A DNA stretch of 64,000 nucleotides from assembly GCA_016706055.1 (NCBI GenBank), contig JADJKL010000011.1, forward strand, positions 248,001 to 312,000, written 5' to 3'. The first letter of the stretch is position 1. Each line of letters opens with the position of its first letter. Origin of the DNA: Chitinophagaceae bacterium (GTDB lineage: Bacteria > Bacteroidota > Bacteroidia > Chitinophagales > Chitinophagaceae). Of the stretch, positions 1 through 7,563 are shown piece by piece. The position numbers and the translations under genes are program-made. The notes beneath the pieces are model-generated. The model was not told the origin of the DNA and searched no databases. It was given only the letters and a program-made list of their open reading frames with translations.

Positions 1-1
1 C

Positions 2-163
2 ATGTGGACTACAGTAGAAGCAGTACAGATACATGGAGGCTATGGTTTTGTAAAAGAATATCATGTGGAAAGATTGATGCGGGATGCAAAAATAACCCAG
101 ATATATGAAGGAACCAGCGAAGTACAACGGATTGTAATTAGTAGAAGTATTTTGAAAGGCTAG
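2..163 (+). CDS. acyl-CoA dehydrogenase, C-terminal end (partial)
   Basis: The window opens inside a gene; 53 residues and a TAG stop are visible. The segment QIHGGYGFVKEYHVERLMRD followed by AKITQIYEGTSEVQR is the classic C-terminal FAD-binding signature of acyl-CoA dehydrogenases, flavoenzymes that oxidise acyl-CoA to enoyl-CoA in fatty-acid or branched-chain amino-acid breakdown. Substrate class cannot be judged without the rest. Its stop overlaps the convergent next gene by 4 bp. Confidence 0.9.
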   Translation: MWTTVEAVQIHGGYGFVKEYHVERLMRDAKITQIYEGTSEVQRIVISRSILKG

Positions 164-792
164 TTTTCGGGAACGTTACATTTATTGTAATCGCTAATAA
201 TATTTTTAAAGCATTGAATTCGCTGTTCTCTTGTTGCGTCTTCTTTCCATGTAACAGTTTTATCTTCATCCATCATTTTATTCAGTAAGGATTTGCATTT
301 ACTGATTCTAAGAGGTACACTAGATGATGAATTATAATATTCAAAATCTACTGAAGCAAGAATATATAGTAGTTCATTAGGGAACTTAACACTAATACTA
401 TGCATTGCAGTTCCATCACCTGATTGAAATATGCCACAAGTAATAGTCCCGTAAATTAATTGAACGCTTACATTTCTTATAAATTTATCATCATAATCAG
501 TTTTTATATCTCTGAAGTAGTATGATTTACCATTGACATCTATATGGTCTATTATTGATACATTTATTTTACTTGAAGTTGTAAGTGTTTGTTTAGTGCC
601 TTTCTCTTTAGTTTTTTCTACAGTTATAACTTCAATAAGTTCATCATTGCTTCCGTCTAAGTTTAGTTTTATTTCACCTTTTATTTCCTGTCCAAGTTTA
701 GTAAAAAGTGTTCCATTGTATTTTTTTTGTCCGAAAGCAATTAATGAAAAGCAGCAAATAATAAAAGTCAAAAAGGGTGCTTTTAATTTCAT
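160..792 (-). CDS. hypothetical secreted protein (210 aa)
   Basis: I do not recognise a family. The N-terminus MKLKAPFLTFIICCFSLIAF followed by GQ is a typical Bacteroidota signal peptide, so the protein is probably exported to the periplasm or cell surface. The mature part is rich in beta-forming residues early (about 20-130), then a helical, charged C-terminal 60 residues containing three cysteines. The gene converges on the acyl-CoA dehydrogenase, with a 4-bp overlap of the two stops, and is separated from the divergent YggS gene by about 60 bp. Confidence 0.6.
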   Translation of the reverse strand: MKLKAPFLTFIICCFSLIAFGQKKYNGTLFTKLGQEIKGEIKLNLDGSNDELIEVITVEKTKEKGTKQTLTTSSKINVSIIDHIDVNGKSYYFRDIKTDYDDKFIRNVSVQLIYGTITCGIFQSGDGTAMHSISVKFPNELLYILASVDFEYYNSSSSVPLRISKCKSLLNKMMDEDKTVTWKEDATREQRIQCFKNIISDYNKCNVPEN

Positions 793-854
793 AATCTATA
801 TTTGGCTATAAAAATAAATATTTAATAATCAAAATCACATACCCAAAGCAGGGT

Positions 855-1517
855 ATGCCAACAATGTCTGTAAATAAAAGCAACTTTGAATCAATAAAAA
901 CTCAGCTTGCCGAAAAGCAGGTAACTCTTGTTGCTGTTTCTAAAACTAAACCTGTTTCAGCTATTCAAGAGTTGTACAATCTTGGACAAAGAGATTTTGG
1001 CGAAAATTATGTGCAGGAGTTAGTCGATAAGGAAGCGCTTCTTCCAAAAGATATTCGCTGGCATTTTATCGGGCATTTGCAAACTAATAAAGTAAAGTTA
1101 ATAGCTCCTTTTGTGCAACTGATACATGGGGTTGACAGTCTGAAACTATTGAAAGAGATTAATAAACAAGCTGAAAAGAATAATAGAGTAATAGACTGCC
1201 TTCTCCAGATTCATATAGCCCAAGAAGAAACAAAATTTGGATTGAATGAGGAGGAATTGCGATCAGTTGTTAAAAAATATGAGAAGTCTGAAATGAAGAA
1301 TGTCAGGGTTTGTGGATTGATGGGAATGGCCAGTTTTTCTTCTGATATGCAGAAGGTTAGAAAAGAATTTGAGTATTTGAAACAGCTTTTTGACTCTGTG
1401 CCAAACCTTGAAATTCTATCGATGGGAATGAGTAGTGATTATAAAACTGCAGTAGAAGAGGGCAGCAAAATGGTAAGGATTGGCAGCCTGCTTTTCGGAG
1501 AAAGGGAGAAAAAATAG
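855..1517 (+). CDS. YggS/PLPBP family PLP homeostasis protein
   Basis: A 220-residue alanine-racemase-fold protein of the YggS/PROSC family, cytosolic pyridoxal-phosphate-binding proteins that buffer PLP and affect amino-acid and keto-acid balance; they have no established catalytic activity. The PLP lysine is in LVAVSKTKP (Lys30). Other family signatures are FGENYVQEL near 48-56, WHFIGHLQTNK near 69-79, the CGLMGMAS strand and the closing RIGSLLFGER. Length is normal. An in-frame ATG at 864 is an equally good start. It stands alone; no proC or yggT neighbour is present here. Confidence 0.92.
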   Translation: MPTMSVNKSNFESIKTQLAEKQVTLVAVSKTKPVSAIQELYNLGQRDFGENYVQELVDKEALLPKDIRWHFIGHLQTNKVKLIAPFVQLIHGVDSLKLLKEINKQAEKNNRVIDCLLQIHIAQEETKFGLNEEELRSVVKKYEKSEMKNVRVCGLMGMASFSSDMQKVRKEFEYLKQLFDSVPNLEILSMGMSSDYKTAVEEGSKMVRIGSLLFGEREKK

Positions 1518-1565
1518 AATATTTCTGACGAGTGGTCTAAATATTAGTTTTTATACGTATTTTTT

Positions 1566-2060
1566 ATGCTTCAAAAATCGTTCATGCGAATCTTATCCAT
1601 CATTATTTTAGTTTTAATTTCTTTTAATGTGCAGGCACAAGAAGAAAGAGATTCTACATTAAGAAATTGTCCGGTTTTTATAACTGATACAGTCAGCTCT
1701 AATAATTTTTTCATTGAGGCTCGCCCAGCAATTTTAAAAGTTTATAGGGTAAAAGGAAAGCTAACTGTTGCGGTAGATCAGAAAGGTCAATTGGTTTCTT
1801 TATACTTTCATACTAAAAGATTAAAAACAGGTAGTTACTCTATAGCTCCAGGTTCTAGAGGAAGTAAAGAGGTGGAGGCTATTTACTCTTTCAGGTCAGG
1901 TGAGCAGGCTTCATACATTCCAATCTCAAGTGGTAAAATTGATGTTTCGTTTGATAAAGATAAAGACCACTGGGTTCTAAAATTGAATGGAATGATAGCA
2001 AACCTTGTAGAAAGAAGTGTTACTTACTATAAAGCGTATGGTACTTTGTACTTGAAATAG
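1566..2060 (+). CDS. hypothetical secreted protein (164 aa)
   Basis: No family recognised. A signal peptide (hydrophobic core ILSIIILVLISFNVQAQ) predicts export; an internal ATG at 1584 gives a more compact signal peptide and may be the true start. The mature domain is about 135 residues with alternating hydrophobic and polar residues suggesting a beta-sandwich. It follows yggS by about 50 bp on the same strand and may be co-transcribed. It converges on the dioxygenase-like gene with an 8-bp gap. Confidence 0.6.
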   Translation: MLQKSFMRILSIIILVLISFNVQAQEERDSTLRNCPVFITDTVSSNNFFIEARPAILKVYRVKGKLTVAVDQKGQLVSLYFHTKRLKTGSYSIAPGSRGSKEVEAIYSFRSGEQASYIPISSGKIDVSFDKDKDHWVLKLNGMIANLVERSVTYYKAYGTLYLK

Positions 2061-2068
2061 ATCAGTAG

Positions 2069-2734
2069 TTATTGCAGGTCATAATCCTGTACATTTAACC
2101 CTAACACAATATTTCTTGTTGCCTTCAAGATGCCATCTTCTTTTCGGATAACTAAAACTCCACTTCCAGCAACCGGATATTTTTTATTTTTTTCTTTTTC
2201 AATAAGAAACGGATCGTCATCAAATACGAAATCATCAATCCAATAAGCTGTTTTGCCCGGTTCTTTTATTGTAGGGTGAATGTGTTTTTGAATGGTAGTG
2301 TTTGGATATGATGCAGGAACTAATGTATAGAATTTGTAGAACCCGTTGGCGTCAGTTTTTAGCCACCCTCTTATATAGCCATGTCTTTTGCTCCAAACGG
2401 ATTCATCACTTCCACCTGAATATAATCCATTCTGATCGGTATGATATAAATACATAATTGTTCCGGCAGCCGGAGTTTTTCCATCTGATTGAAAAATAGT
2501 ACCGCTGATTTCAATCTTGGGACCATCTTCATTAAAATCCGGCAAAGTGTCAATTGAATTAAGTTGATCAAGTTGTATTGCCGATTCATAAATTCCTTCA
2601 CAGCCTTCGCAGTTTCCACCAACTCTACGATCATTAACGGATGGTTCGTTTTTAAAATCTGCTTGTGTTTGGTTTTGAGAGCAGCCAATCAAAGAAGTAA
2701 GGCAGAGGTATAGAATAAAATGAAATATCCTCAT
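2069..2734 (-). CDS. intradiol ring-cleavage dioxygenase-like lipoprotein
   Basis: The fold of catechol/protocatechuate intradiol dioxygenases, non-haem Fe(III) enzymes that open aromatic rings between the hydroxyls. The four usual iron ligands can be placed at Tyr105 (QNGLYSG), Tyr143 (LVPASYP), and His151/His153 (KHIHP), counted from the ATG at 2734. The N-terminus carries a lipoprotein signal with lipobox LIGC (Cys18), so the protein is probably membrane-anchored outside the cytoplasm. Secreted intradiol-dioxygenase-like proteins are common in Bacteroidota and their substrates are mostly unknown. No other aromatic-degradation genes lie nearby, so a catabolic role is not supported by context. 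An upstream ATG at 2752 is possible. Confidence 0.82.
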   Translation of the reverse strand: MRIFHFILYLCLTSLIGCSQNQTQADFKNEPSVNDRRVGGNCEGCEGIYESAIQLDQLNSIDTLPDFNEDGPKIEISGTIFQSDGKTPAAGTIMYLYHTDQNGLYSGGSDESVWSKRHGYIRGWLKTDANGFYKFYTLVPASYPNTTIQKHIHPTIKEPGKTAYWIDDFVFDDDPFLIEKEKNKKYPVAGSGVLVIRKEDGILKATRNIVLGLNVQDYDLQ

Positions 2735-2831
2735 TGTATTTAATTTAAACATTATTACAACTAACCGGGAAAAGATATTCTATGAATTTCGAAGCGTTGA
2801 TTATTGTTCCCGAAGGAGTTGGTCATTCGTT

Positions 2832-2862
2832 AATTCAAAAAGAAAAAGCCTCATAAGAGGCT
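2832..2862 (-). terminator. intrinsic terminator of the 51-aa gene
   Basis: On the minus strand a hairpin with arms AGCCTC and GAGGCT around a four-base loop is followed directly by TTTTTCTTTTTG. It lies about 30 bp beyond the stop of the small gene at 2893-3048 and is the expected end of its transcript. Confidence 0.65.
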
Positions 2863-2892
2863 GCGACAATAAATAATAAAAGCCAATCAAAA

Positions 2893-3048
2893 TTAGCTTC
2901 CTCTTTGAGAACCTGTATTAGACTGCTTGCTTACGAAGCCTGTTGATTTTGCTTTTTGTATGAATTTAGAACTTTGACCACTGGCAGAAGCACTCTTTTT
3001 GTTATCCTTCTTTTTACCCTTTTTATTATTTTGATTCAATAGTGACAT
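2893..3048 (-). CDS. small basic protein, 51 aa
   Basis: A short open frame starting ATG at 3048 and ending TAA at 2893. The protein begins MSLLNQNNKKGKKKDNKKS and ends STGFVSKQSNTGSQRGS: very lysine-, serine- and asparagine-rich, no hydrophobic core, no signal peptide. Composition suggests a disordered nucleic-acid-associated or ribosome-associated peptide, but this is inference. Support for its being a gene comes from its own terminator just downstream and the clean intergenic position between two unrelated genes. It is below usual size cut-offs and easily missed. Confidence 0.62.
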   Translation of the reverse strand: MSLLNQNNKKGKKKDNKKSASASGQSSKFIQKAKSTGFVSKQSNTGSQRGS

Positions 3049-3135
3049 GATGTATATATTTTGAATAAAGATAAGGCATAATTCAAATTAAAAAAGTGTT
3101 GCTAGGCAAAGCCAAAAATGTAAGGGATTGCAGAT

Positions 3136-4299
3136 TTAAGATTTATCGGTTGCCAGTTTGCTTTTTAATATAGTTGCAGCTTTTGTGTACCCTCCATCCG
3201 AACCGTCTATAAAATGTACATGATTTTTGTCCATACTGCGTACATAGCAAGACATTACCGATTCTTTGCTTACAAAAAGTCCATAATGGATTTCATTATT
3301 TTGCTCAAGTTCATTTAAAGCTATTTCCAGCAGTTCTCTCTGTTTAGTAGTTCCGGATATTACTGTGTTTATTTTTCCGTCTATTACAAGAGTATCGGAA
3401 AAGTCGACTAATTGCACCAAATAATCTTTCCCGGATTTTGTTTTAAAATAAAGTGTACCAAGCAGGGTGGTAATCCAAGTTTTTAAAATTAATAAAGGGC
3501 GGCTTCCTCCCATTTTTACTTTCATTTCATCACTTATTTTCTTTATCGTGGCTTTTAATTTTAGTCGGGTAGTTGAAATGGGAGTTCTTGTCTGCGGCTG
3601 ACCATATATCTCATCTATTTTATCAATAACTTTTTTAAATACTTCAGCCTGCTTTATTCCTTCACACCCAATTACCACCAGGCTTACCACTTCATCCAGA
3701 TTTTGAGGAGGTTTCACCTTATCCCACCGGCATTGCATTCCACTAAGGTCAAGAACTTCATTTTTAAGCGATGGAATTGGAATATCATAATCTTCTCCTT
3801 TAATTATTTTCTCGGCAAAAGATAAGCCTCCGCCCAGCAGAATAGGAATAGAAAATTGATCTGCCGATTTTAATTTGCTGATATTAAGTTGATGTCCGTT
3901 GGCATAAATACTTTCAACAGAAACATGGCCAACCCTTAGTAAAATATTATAATTTTCAGCTGTATTTTTTTGATGAATACATAAGGCCACCATTACTTTA
4001 TTCAGAATAGCCGGAGGGATAATAAAGGTGGCACCATCGCCGCCAAAAAAATAAGGTACAGTAAGGTTTTCTTTCAAGGCAATGTTAAGAACAGCAACTA
4101 TACTGCCAGTTGCCACAAGATTTACTGTTTCATGTAAACCATTACTAACAGCTTCAGTTGATTTTTTTACATCCGTAATTAAAACATGCCAGTTAGGAGG
4201 AACAGTAAAAAACAAATGTTCCTCTGTAAGCAGATCACTGAGAGGAATTTGATTTACTGGCAGTCTGGAATAAAAAAAATCATTTGTACCTGAAGTCAT
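3136..4299 (-). CDS. DUF3095 family protein (nucleotide-cyclase-like)
   Basis: A 387-residue cytosolic protein matching the DUF3095 family as I recall it. The N-terminal half resembles a class III nucleotidyl cyclase core: HVLITDVKKST (Asp43) fits the first metal-binding strand and YFFGGDGATFIIPP (86-96) the central hairpin where cyclases carry their second metal-binding aspartate. Members sit beside cyclase families in Bacteroidota and cyanobacteria; activity is not established to my knowledge. The C-terminal third is a separate alpha/beta region. No membrane or sensor domain is present. It is single, with no effector gene next to it. Confidence 0.72.
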   Translation of the reverse strand: MTSGTNDFFYSRLPVNQIPLSDLLTEEHLFFTVPPNWHVLITDVKKSTEAVSNGLHETVNLVATGSIVAVLNIALKENLTVPYFFGGDGATFIIPPAILNKVMVALCIHQKNTAENYNILLRVGHVSVESIYANGHQLNISKLKSADQFSIPILLGGGLSFAEKIIKGEDYDIPIPSLKNEVLDLSGMQCRWDKVKPPQNLDEVVSLVVIGCEGIKQAEVFKKVIDKIDEIYGQPQTRTPISTTRLKLKATIKKISDEMKVKMGGSRPLLILKTWITTLLGTLYFKTKSGKDYLVQLVDFSDTLVIDGKINTVISGTTKQRELLEIALNELEQNNEIHYGLFVSKESVMSCYVRSMDKNHVHFIDGSDGGYTKAATILKSKLATDKS

Positions 4300-4384
4300 A
4301 CTTTAATAAGTATTTATCTGGTAAGTTAATTTTTTCCTTCCACTATCTAAAAATTTTGGAAAAACTAAAACCTTACGTTTAAAA

Positions 4385-4807
4385 TCAAGAATGGATGACG
4401 TTCAGTCTCGTAAACTCTACGCCGTTAAAAATACGGGCAAGATTCAAATCCTTTGATTTTTGATATTCTTCAATACTTGCTCCATTTACAATTCTCCACA
4501 GATTCTTAGCTCTTAATTCAGAATAATCTGCCGTTTTAATAAACAGGCCCGTAATTGATGTTCTGGCTTTAAAACTGATTGTTACCGGGGCTTTGTCGAG
4601 ATTGTTGTGTTGAGATACAAATTTCTCAATCTGTTCGTTCGTCATATTATGTTTTATTGCTCCGGTGCAGATTGAATATTCTTCAAAATGTATTGAAACC
4701 GGCTTAATTATTAAAATGCACAGTTGAAAGAAAATAATAAAGAAGATTACTATTTTGAAGACTTTGAACTGAAACACGGTGAAGATAGGCAATTTTCTGC
4801 GGCTCAT
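4385..4807 (-). CDS. hypothetical single-pass membrane protein (140 aa)
   Basis: No family recognised. One strong hydrophobic segment (about residues 15-37, FKIVIFFIIFFQLCILIIK) anchors the N-terminus; the positively charged start MSRRK suggests the N-terminus stays inside and the roughly 100-residue domain is periplasmic. That domain holds one cysteine after the segment (ICTGAIKHNMT). It lies downstream of nothing on its strand except the DUF3095 gene, 85 bp further on, with which it may be co-transcribed. Confidence 0.55.
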   Translation of the reverse strand: MSRRKLPIFTVFQFKVFKIVIFFIIFFQLCILIIKPVSIHFEEYSICTGAIKHNMTNEQIEKFVSQHNNLDKAPVTISFKARTSITGLFIKTADYSELRAKNLWRIVNGASIEEYQKSKDLNLARIFNGVEFTRLNVIHS

Positions 4808-4957
4808 CGTTATAAAAGGAATGCATGGATTTGCTTTTCAAGTAATAAACGCTGATATTTTTGAATTTATATACAAAAAACCGGCTAATTGTAAAAATAA
4901 AATGTGACCTTCGTATTTCTTTGTTCTTATCTATTTAGATTAATTAATTCAAATTTA

Positions 4958-5317
4958 ATGTACACTTACACCTGGAAGAAATATTTGCCTGTTATTCGGA
5001 TTTTATTAAAAAAATCTGTTGACGCAGAGCAAACTGTTAATCTTAACAGGATTGATTTTGAAAGAACAACTAAACTTCGCAAGCCAGTTGTAACATTCAA
5101 TGTGGATGTTGTAAAAGGTCGTTTAAATCCCATTGTTAAATCGGTTCCTGCCAGAGACTTGATTGAGATCTTGCAGGAAGACGAAACTACCAGATCGTTG
5201 ATGCGTCCGCAGCAATATAACATTTCCCTTAATGGCGATTTTGTATTGACAATTAAGAACATTACGCCACCAGAAGAGCCGGTTGAAGTGGGTGAAGAAG
5301 AAGAAAGTAACGATTGA
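4958..5317 (+). CDS. hypothetical protein (119 aa)
   Basis: No family recognised. I choose the ATG at 4958 (MYTYTWKKYLPVIRILLKKS) because the sequence upstream in frame is low-complexity and coding quality begins here. The protein is alpha/beta, with a charged helical start, a strand-rich middle (KPVVTFNVDVVKG) and a very acidic tail ending EEPVEVGEEEESND. No signal peptide or membrane segment, so it is probably cytosolic. A second small gene of unknown function follows 166 bp downstream on the same strand. Confidence 0.6.
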   Translation: MYTYTWKKYLPVIRILLKKSVDAEQTVNLNRIDFERTTKLRKPVVTFNVDVVKGRLNPIVKSVPARDLIEILQEDETTRSLMRPQQYNISLNGDFVLTIKNITPPEEPVEVGEEEESND

Positions 5318-5483
5318 TTTTTTTCAAAATAAATTCTTTTTTGAAAGTAAAGGGTAATACTACTTGATTCTTTAAAGTATATACCCGTAATTCCCAATAT
5401 GATATTAGGGTTTAAGCAATTTTTAAAAAAGGTTGTACGTTCATAGGACTGTCCAATCCTTTTTAAAACCAATATCCGATTGT

Positions 5484-5735
5484 ATGAACCAACCATTCTA
5501 CAACGATCAGACACATATTGCTGAGTCGTTTTATCTTGTTGATGACTTTACATCACAAACAGCCCGTTTGGCTATTTTCAAGATTAATTCTTACAAACTT
5601 TCGATGATTAAGTCTTCATTTAAGGAAACAAGGGAAGAGCTCAGATGCAATCTCAATAACAGTCTTATGAATTTTACCGCTCCAGGTATTATTCTGGCTG
5701 ATTTAGGCTTTTTTGAGTCTGAATTTGAGAATTAG
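5484..5735 (+). CDS. hypothetical protein (83 aa)
   Basis: Unrecognised small protein, MNQPFYNDQTHIAESFYLVD at its start, ending FFESEFEN. Soluble, mixed composition, no export signal. The ATG at 5484 is preferred to a frame-open start at 5433. The gene ends within 4 bp of the convergent amidase gene's stop, which is typical packing for real genes in this window. Coding status is likely but rests only on an uninterrupted, normally composed frame. Confidence 0.45.
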   Translation: MNQPFYNDQTHIAESFYLVDDFTSQTARLAIFKINSYKLSMIKSSFKETREELRCNLNNSLMNFTAPGIILADLGFFESEFEN

Positions 5736-6465
5736 TTATCAATTCCTTTTTCACTAAGCCAAGCTGATAATTCCTTTTTTATCGCTTCGCCTATTGTTTT
5801 CTGATTAGCAGGGGTTTGTAAAAAATCATGACTGGCAGCATTATCACCTATCTCCAGAAGCACCCGGTAAGGAGCTTTATTAATATTTTCATCAAGACTA
5901 TAAAAGCTCAGTTTGCCACTCGTAGCACAACGATAATCATTTCTCCCAGTAGTACTATCGAGCAAAACGCCTCTATCTTCCATTTTTGTAGCTGCACATA
6001 TAGCTTTTACAAGACGGCTTGCTAATTCCTTGTTTGCTTGTTCATATTCGTCGCCATAGTGAATGTATCCCCACACGGCATGTCGATTAGTTCCTCCATT
6101 GTTATGAATTGAAATAAAGACGAACGGCTTCTTGTTATTTGCTTCATTTAATTCATAGGCATAGCCAGAAATTTTGCCATCAATTATATCACTTGTATGT
6201 AGTTTTTTAGTGTTGCTTCCAACATCTGCATGGTGTAATTCCGTCTTGCCTAAACTCCATACTTTATATTCCTTTAATGAAGGTAAAGTTGCCATCGCAG
6301 CTTCTGCGATACCGTTACAAGTGGCTGCTTCGCTGAAATCTTTACCAGTATCTGTTTGGTGAGATGGCTGCCAGATTACAACCTTTTTTTGCTATTAATT
6401 GAACTATACCGACTACAGGATTGATGTATTAATGGAAGTAAAAATAAAAGCAGTAGCCTCTTCAT
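5732..6465 (-). CDS. N-acetylmuramoyl-L-alanine amidase lipoprotein (one-base frameshift)
   Basis: Zinc amidase of the Amidase_3 family, which cuts the bond between MurNAc and the L-alanine of the peptidoglycan stem. In the main frame: WQPSHQTDTGKDFSEA near the start (first zinc His and the following Glu), FISIHNNGGTN (third ligand His), and VLLEIGDN near the end (catalytic Glu). The usual GYxSE/ SxHaN order is kept. A lipoprotein signal starting MKRLLLLFLLPLIHQSCSR is read from 6465 in another frame; the two join if the run of seven A (minus strand; T at 6384-6390) had eight. Restored length is 244 residues. As given, the catalytic frame has no good start before 6295, which would lose the first zinc ligand. 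Confidence 0.8.
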
Positions 6466-6826
6466 TTAAAATAATTTACTGCACTAAATATACTGATTCT
6501 TATAGTTGAAAGATAGGCTAGTAACACTGTGAAATTGACAATTATTTAATTCTTACTAAATGCTTTTAAGGAATTTTTGGAAAGTGGAGTGTCAAAGAAT
6601 ATATTCAAGGCTTTTATCCATACTTCATTTGTTTTCCCGATTGAGATTATCTCCTGTAAATAAACAGATCGTTTCCGGAAATCTATATTTTGCTGTGCAA
6701 ATTGTAACACTAATTTTTTGGTAACGGAAGAGCTGAATACGGGTATCATTTTGTCGGTTTTGAACTAACTGCCAAAAAACTGTGCCAAGGAGAGGAAATG
6801 TTGATAAAAAGAGAAATGTTTTAGAT
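6466..6826. other. intergenic stretch with no secure gene
   Basis: About 360 bp between the amidase and the toxin gene. It contains only weak overlapping minus-strand frames (for example 6546-6749, 67 codons) with no recognisable product, RBS or conserved motif. I see no terminator hairpin or repeat. Confidence 0.5.
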
Positions 6827-7120
6827 TTAGAAAGGTAAATTTTCGGGATTTCTTCTACTGTCCCAAATAGTAAGAATGAAAATTTGTTTATTCCTTTCTT
6901 CATAAAATATCAAATACTCCCGGACTAATTTTACTCTAACATTATCAACATTAGTTCGGCGTCCAATTTGAGGATGTGCGGCAATAAGAGTAATCGCCTT
7001 TTTAATAATCAGATTAAGTTTTATACTGTATGTGTTGGAATGATTATGCTCCCTCCAATATTCAAGAATTTCTTTCCTGTCAAGTTGAGCCTTTCGGGTC
7101 CAGATTATTTGTTTAGCCAT
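6827..7120 (-). CDS. RelE/ParE-family toxin
   Basis: A 97-residue plasmid-stabilisation (RelE/ParE superfamily) toxin. Features seen: the start MAKQIIWTRKAQLDRKEILE, the middle LIAAHPQIGRRTN, and the C-terminal strand pair LVREYLIFYEERNKQIFILT then IWDSRRNPENL, all typical of the fold. RelE members cleave ribosome-bound mRNA, ParE members poison gyrase; the sequence alone does not tell which. It overlaps the upstream antitoxin gene by 16 bp, so the two are translated from one mRNA, antitoxin first. Confidence 0.88.
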   Translation of the reverse strand: MAKQIIWTRKAQLDRKEILEYWREHNHSNTYSIKLNLIIKKAITLIAAHPQIGRRTNVDNVRVKLVREYLIFYEERNKQIFILTIWDSRRNPENLPF

Positions 7121-7338
7121 TCATCAATCTCTTTATCGGCTTCGTTATCAGAAAGTGTTTCTTTGTTTTTAATTTGTTCCCTCGCTTTGTCAATAGCTTT
7201 TTGCTGTTGTGGGATTACTTGATATACTGTTTCTGGTTCTTGTAATTCAAAAAGGTTTGAAACCTCTTCCAGAATAGCTGGATCATCAATTTCTTTTAAC
7301 TTACTGATGAGTTTTTCTTTTAAGCTTTGTGCAGGCAT
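7105..7338 (-). CDS. antitoxin of the RelE/ParE-type pair
   Basis: A 77-residue, acidic, helical protein (MPAQSLKEKLISKLKEIDDP to NEADKEIDEWLNK) placed directly before and overlapping the toxin gene by 16 bp. The C-terminal half, with repeated Lys/Glu and the ending EIDEWLNK, fits the toxin-wrapping region of such antitoxins. I do not see a clear ribbon-helix-helix or HTH DNA-binding domain at the N-terminus, so how the pair is autoregulated is unclear. Assignment rests on position, size and composition. Confidence 0.78.
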   Translation of the reverse strand: MPAQSLKEKLISKLKEIDDPAILEEVSNLFELQEPETVYQVIPQQQKAIDKAREQIKNKETLSDNEADKEIDEWLNK

Positions 7339-7563
7339 TTTTTTGTTTCCTTAAAAGTACAAAATTAATCTACAATCAGTGCCATGAAAACGGAACGTAC
7401 AAGTGAGTGACACAACAGCCGATGCCATGGAAAACCAAAGCTGGGAAACCCACCATTTTTCTTCTCACATTTTTCACTAATTATTGTGAATAACTGCCTG
7501 ATAGCCACAGTATGTTTGTTGCTCCTTTAGTGTAAATTCGCCGCTGACTTAAACAGTAATAAA
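7339..7563. other. intergenic region with possible repeat relative
   Basis: Upstream of both the antitoxin (minus) and smc (plus), so it should hold divergent promoters. A stretch near 7390-7430 carries, on the minus strand, the core GCTGTTGTGT also found in the dispersed repeats at 53.8 and 55.2 kb; only about 10 bases match, so membership in that repeat family is tentative. TATGTTTG at 7514-7521 fits the Bacteroidota -7 consensus TAnnTTTG and could serve smc. Confidence 0.3.

Noticed and set aside
4966..5514. 182-codon minus-strand frame over two small plus genes
   Set aside because: Serine-run rich translation opposite an acidic coding tail; the plus frames have better coding character.
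6546..6749. 67-codon minus frame before the toxin gene
   Set aside because: No recognisable motif or translation signal; could be real but cannot be supported.
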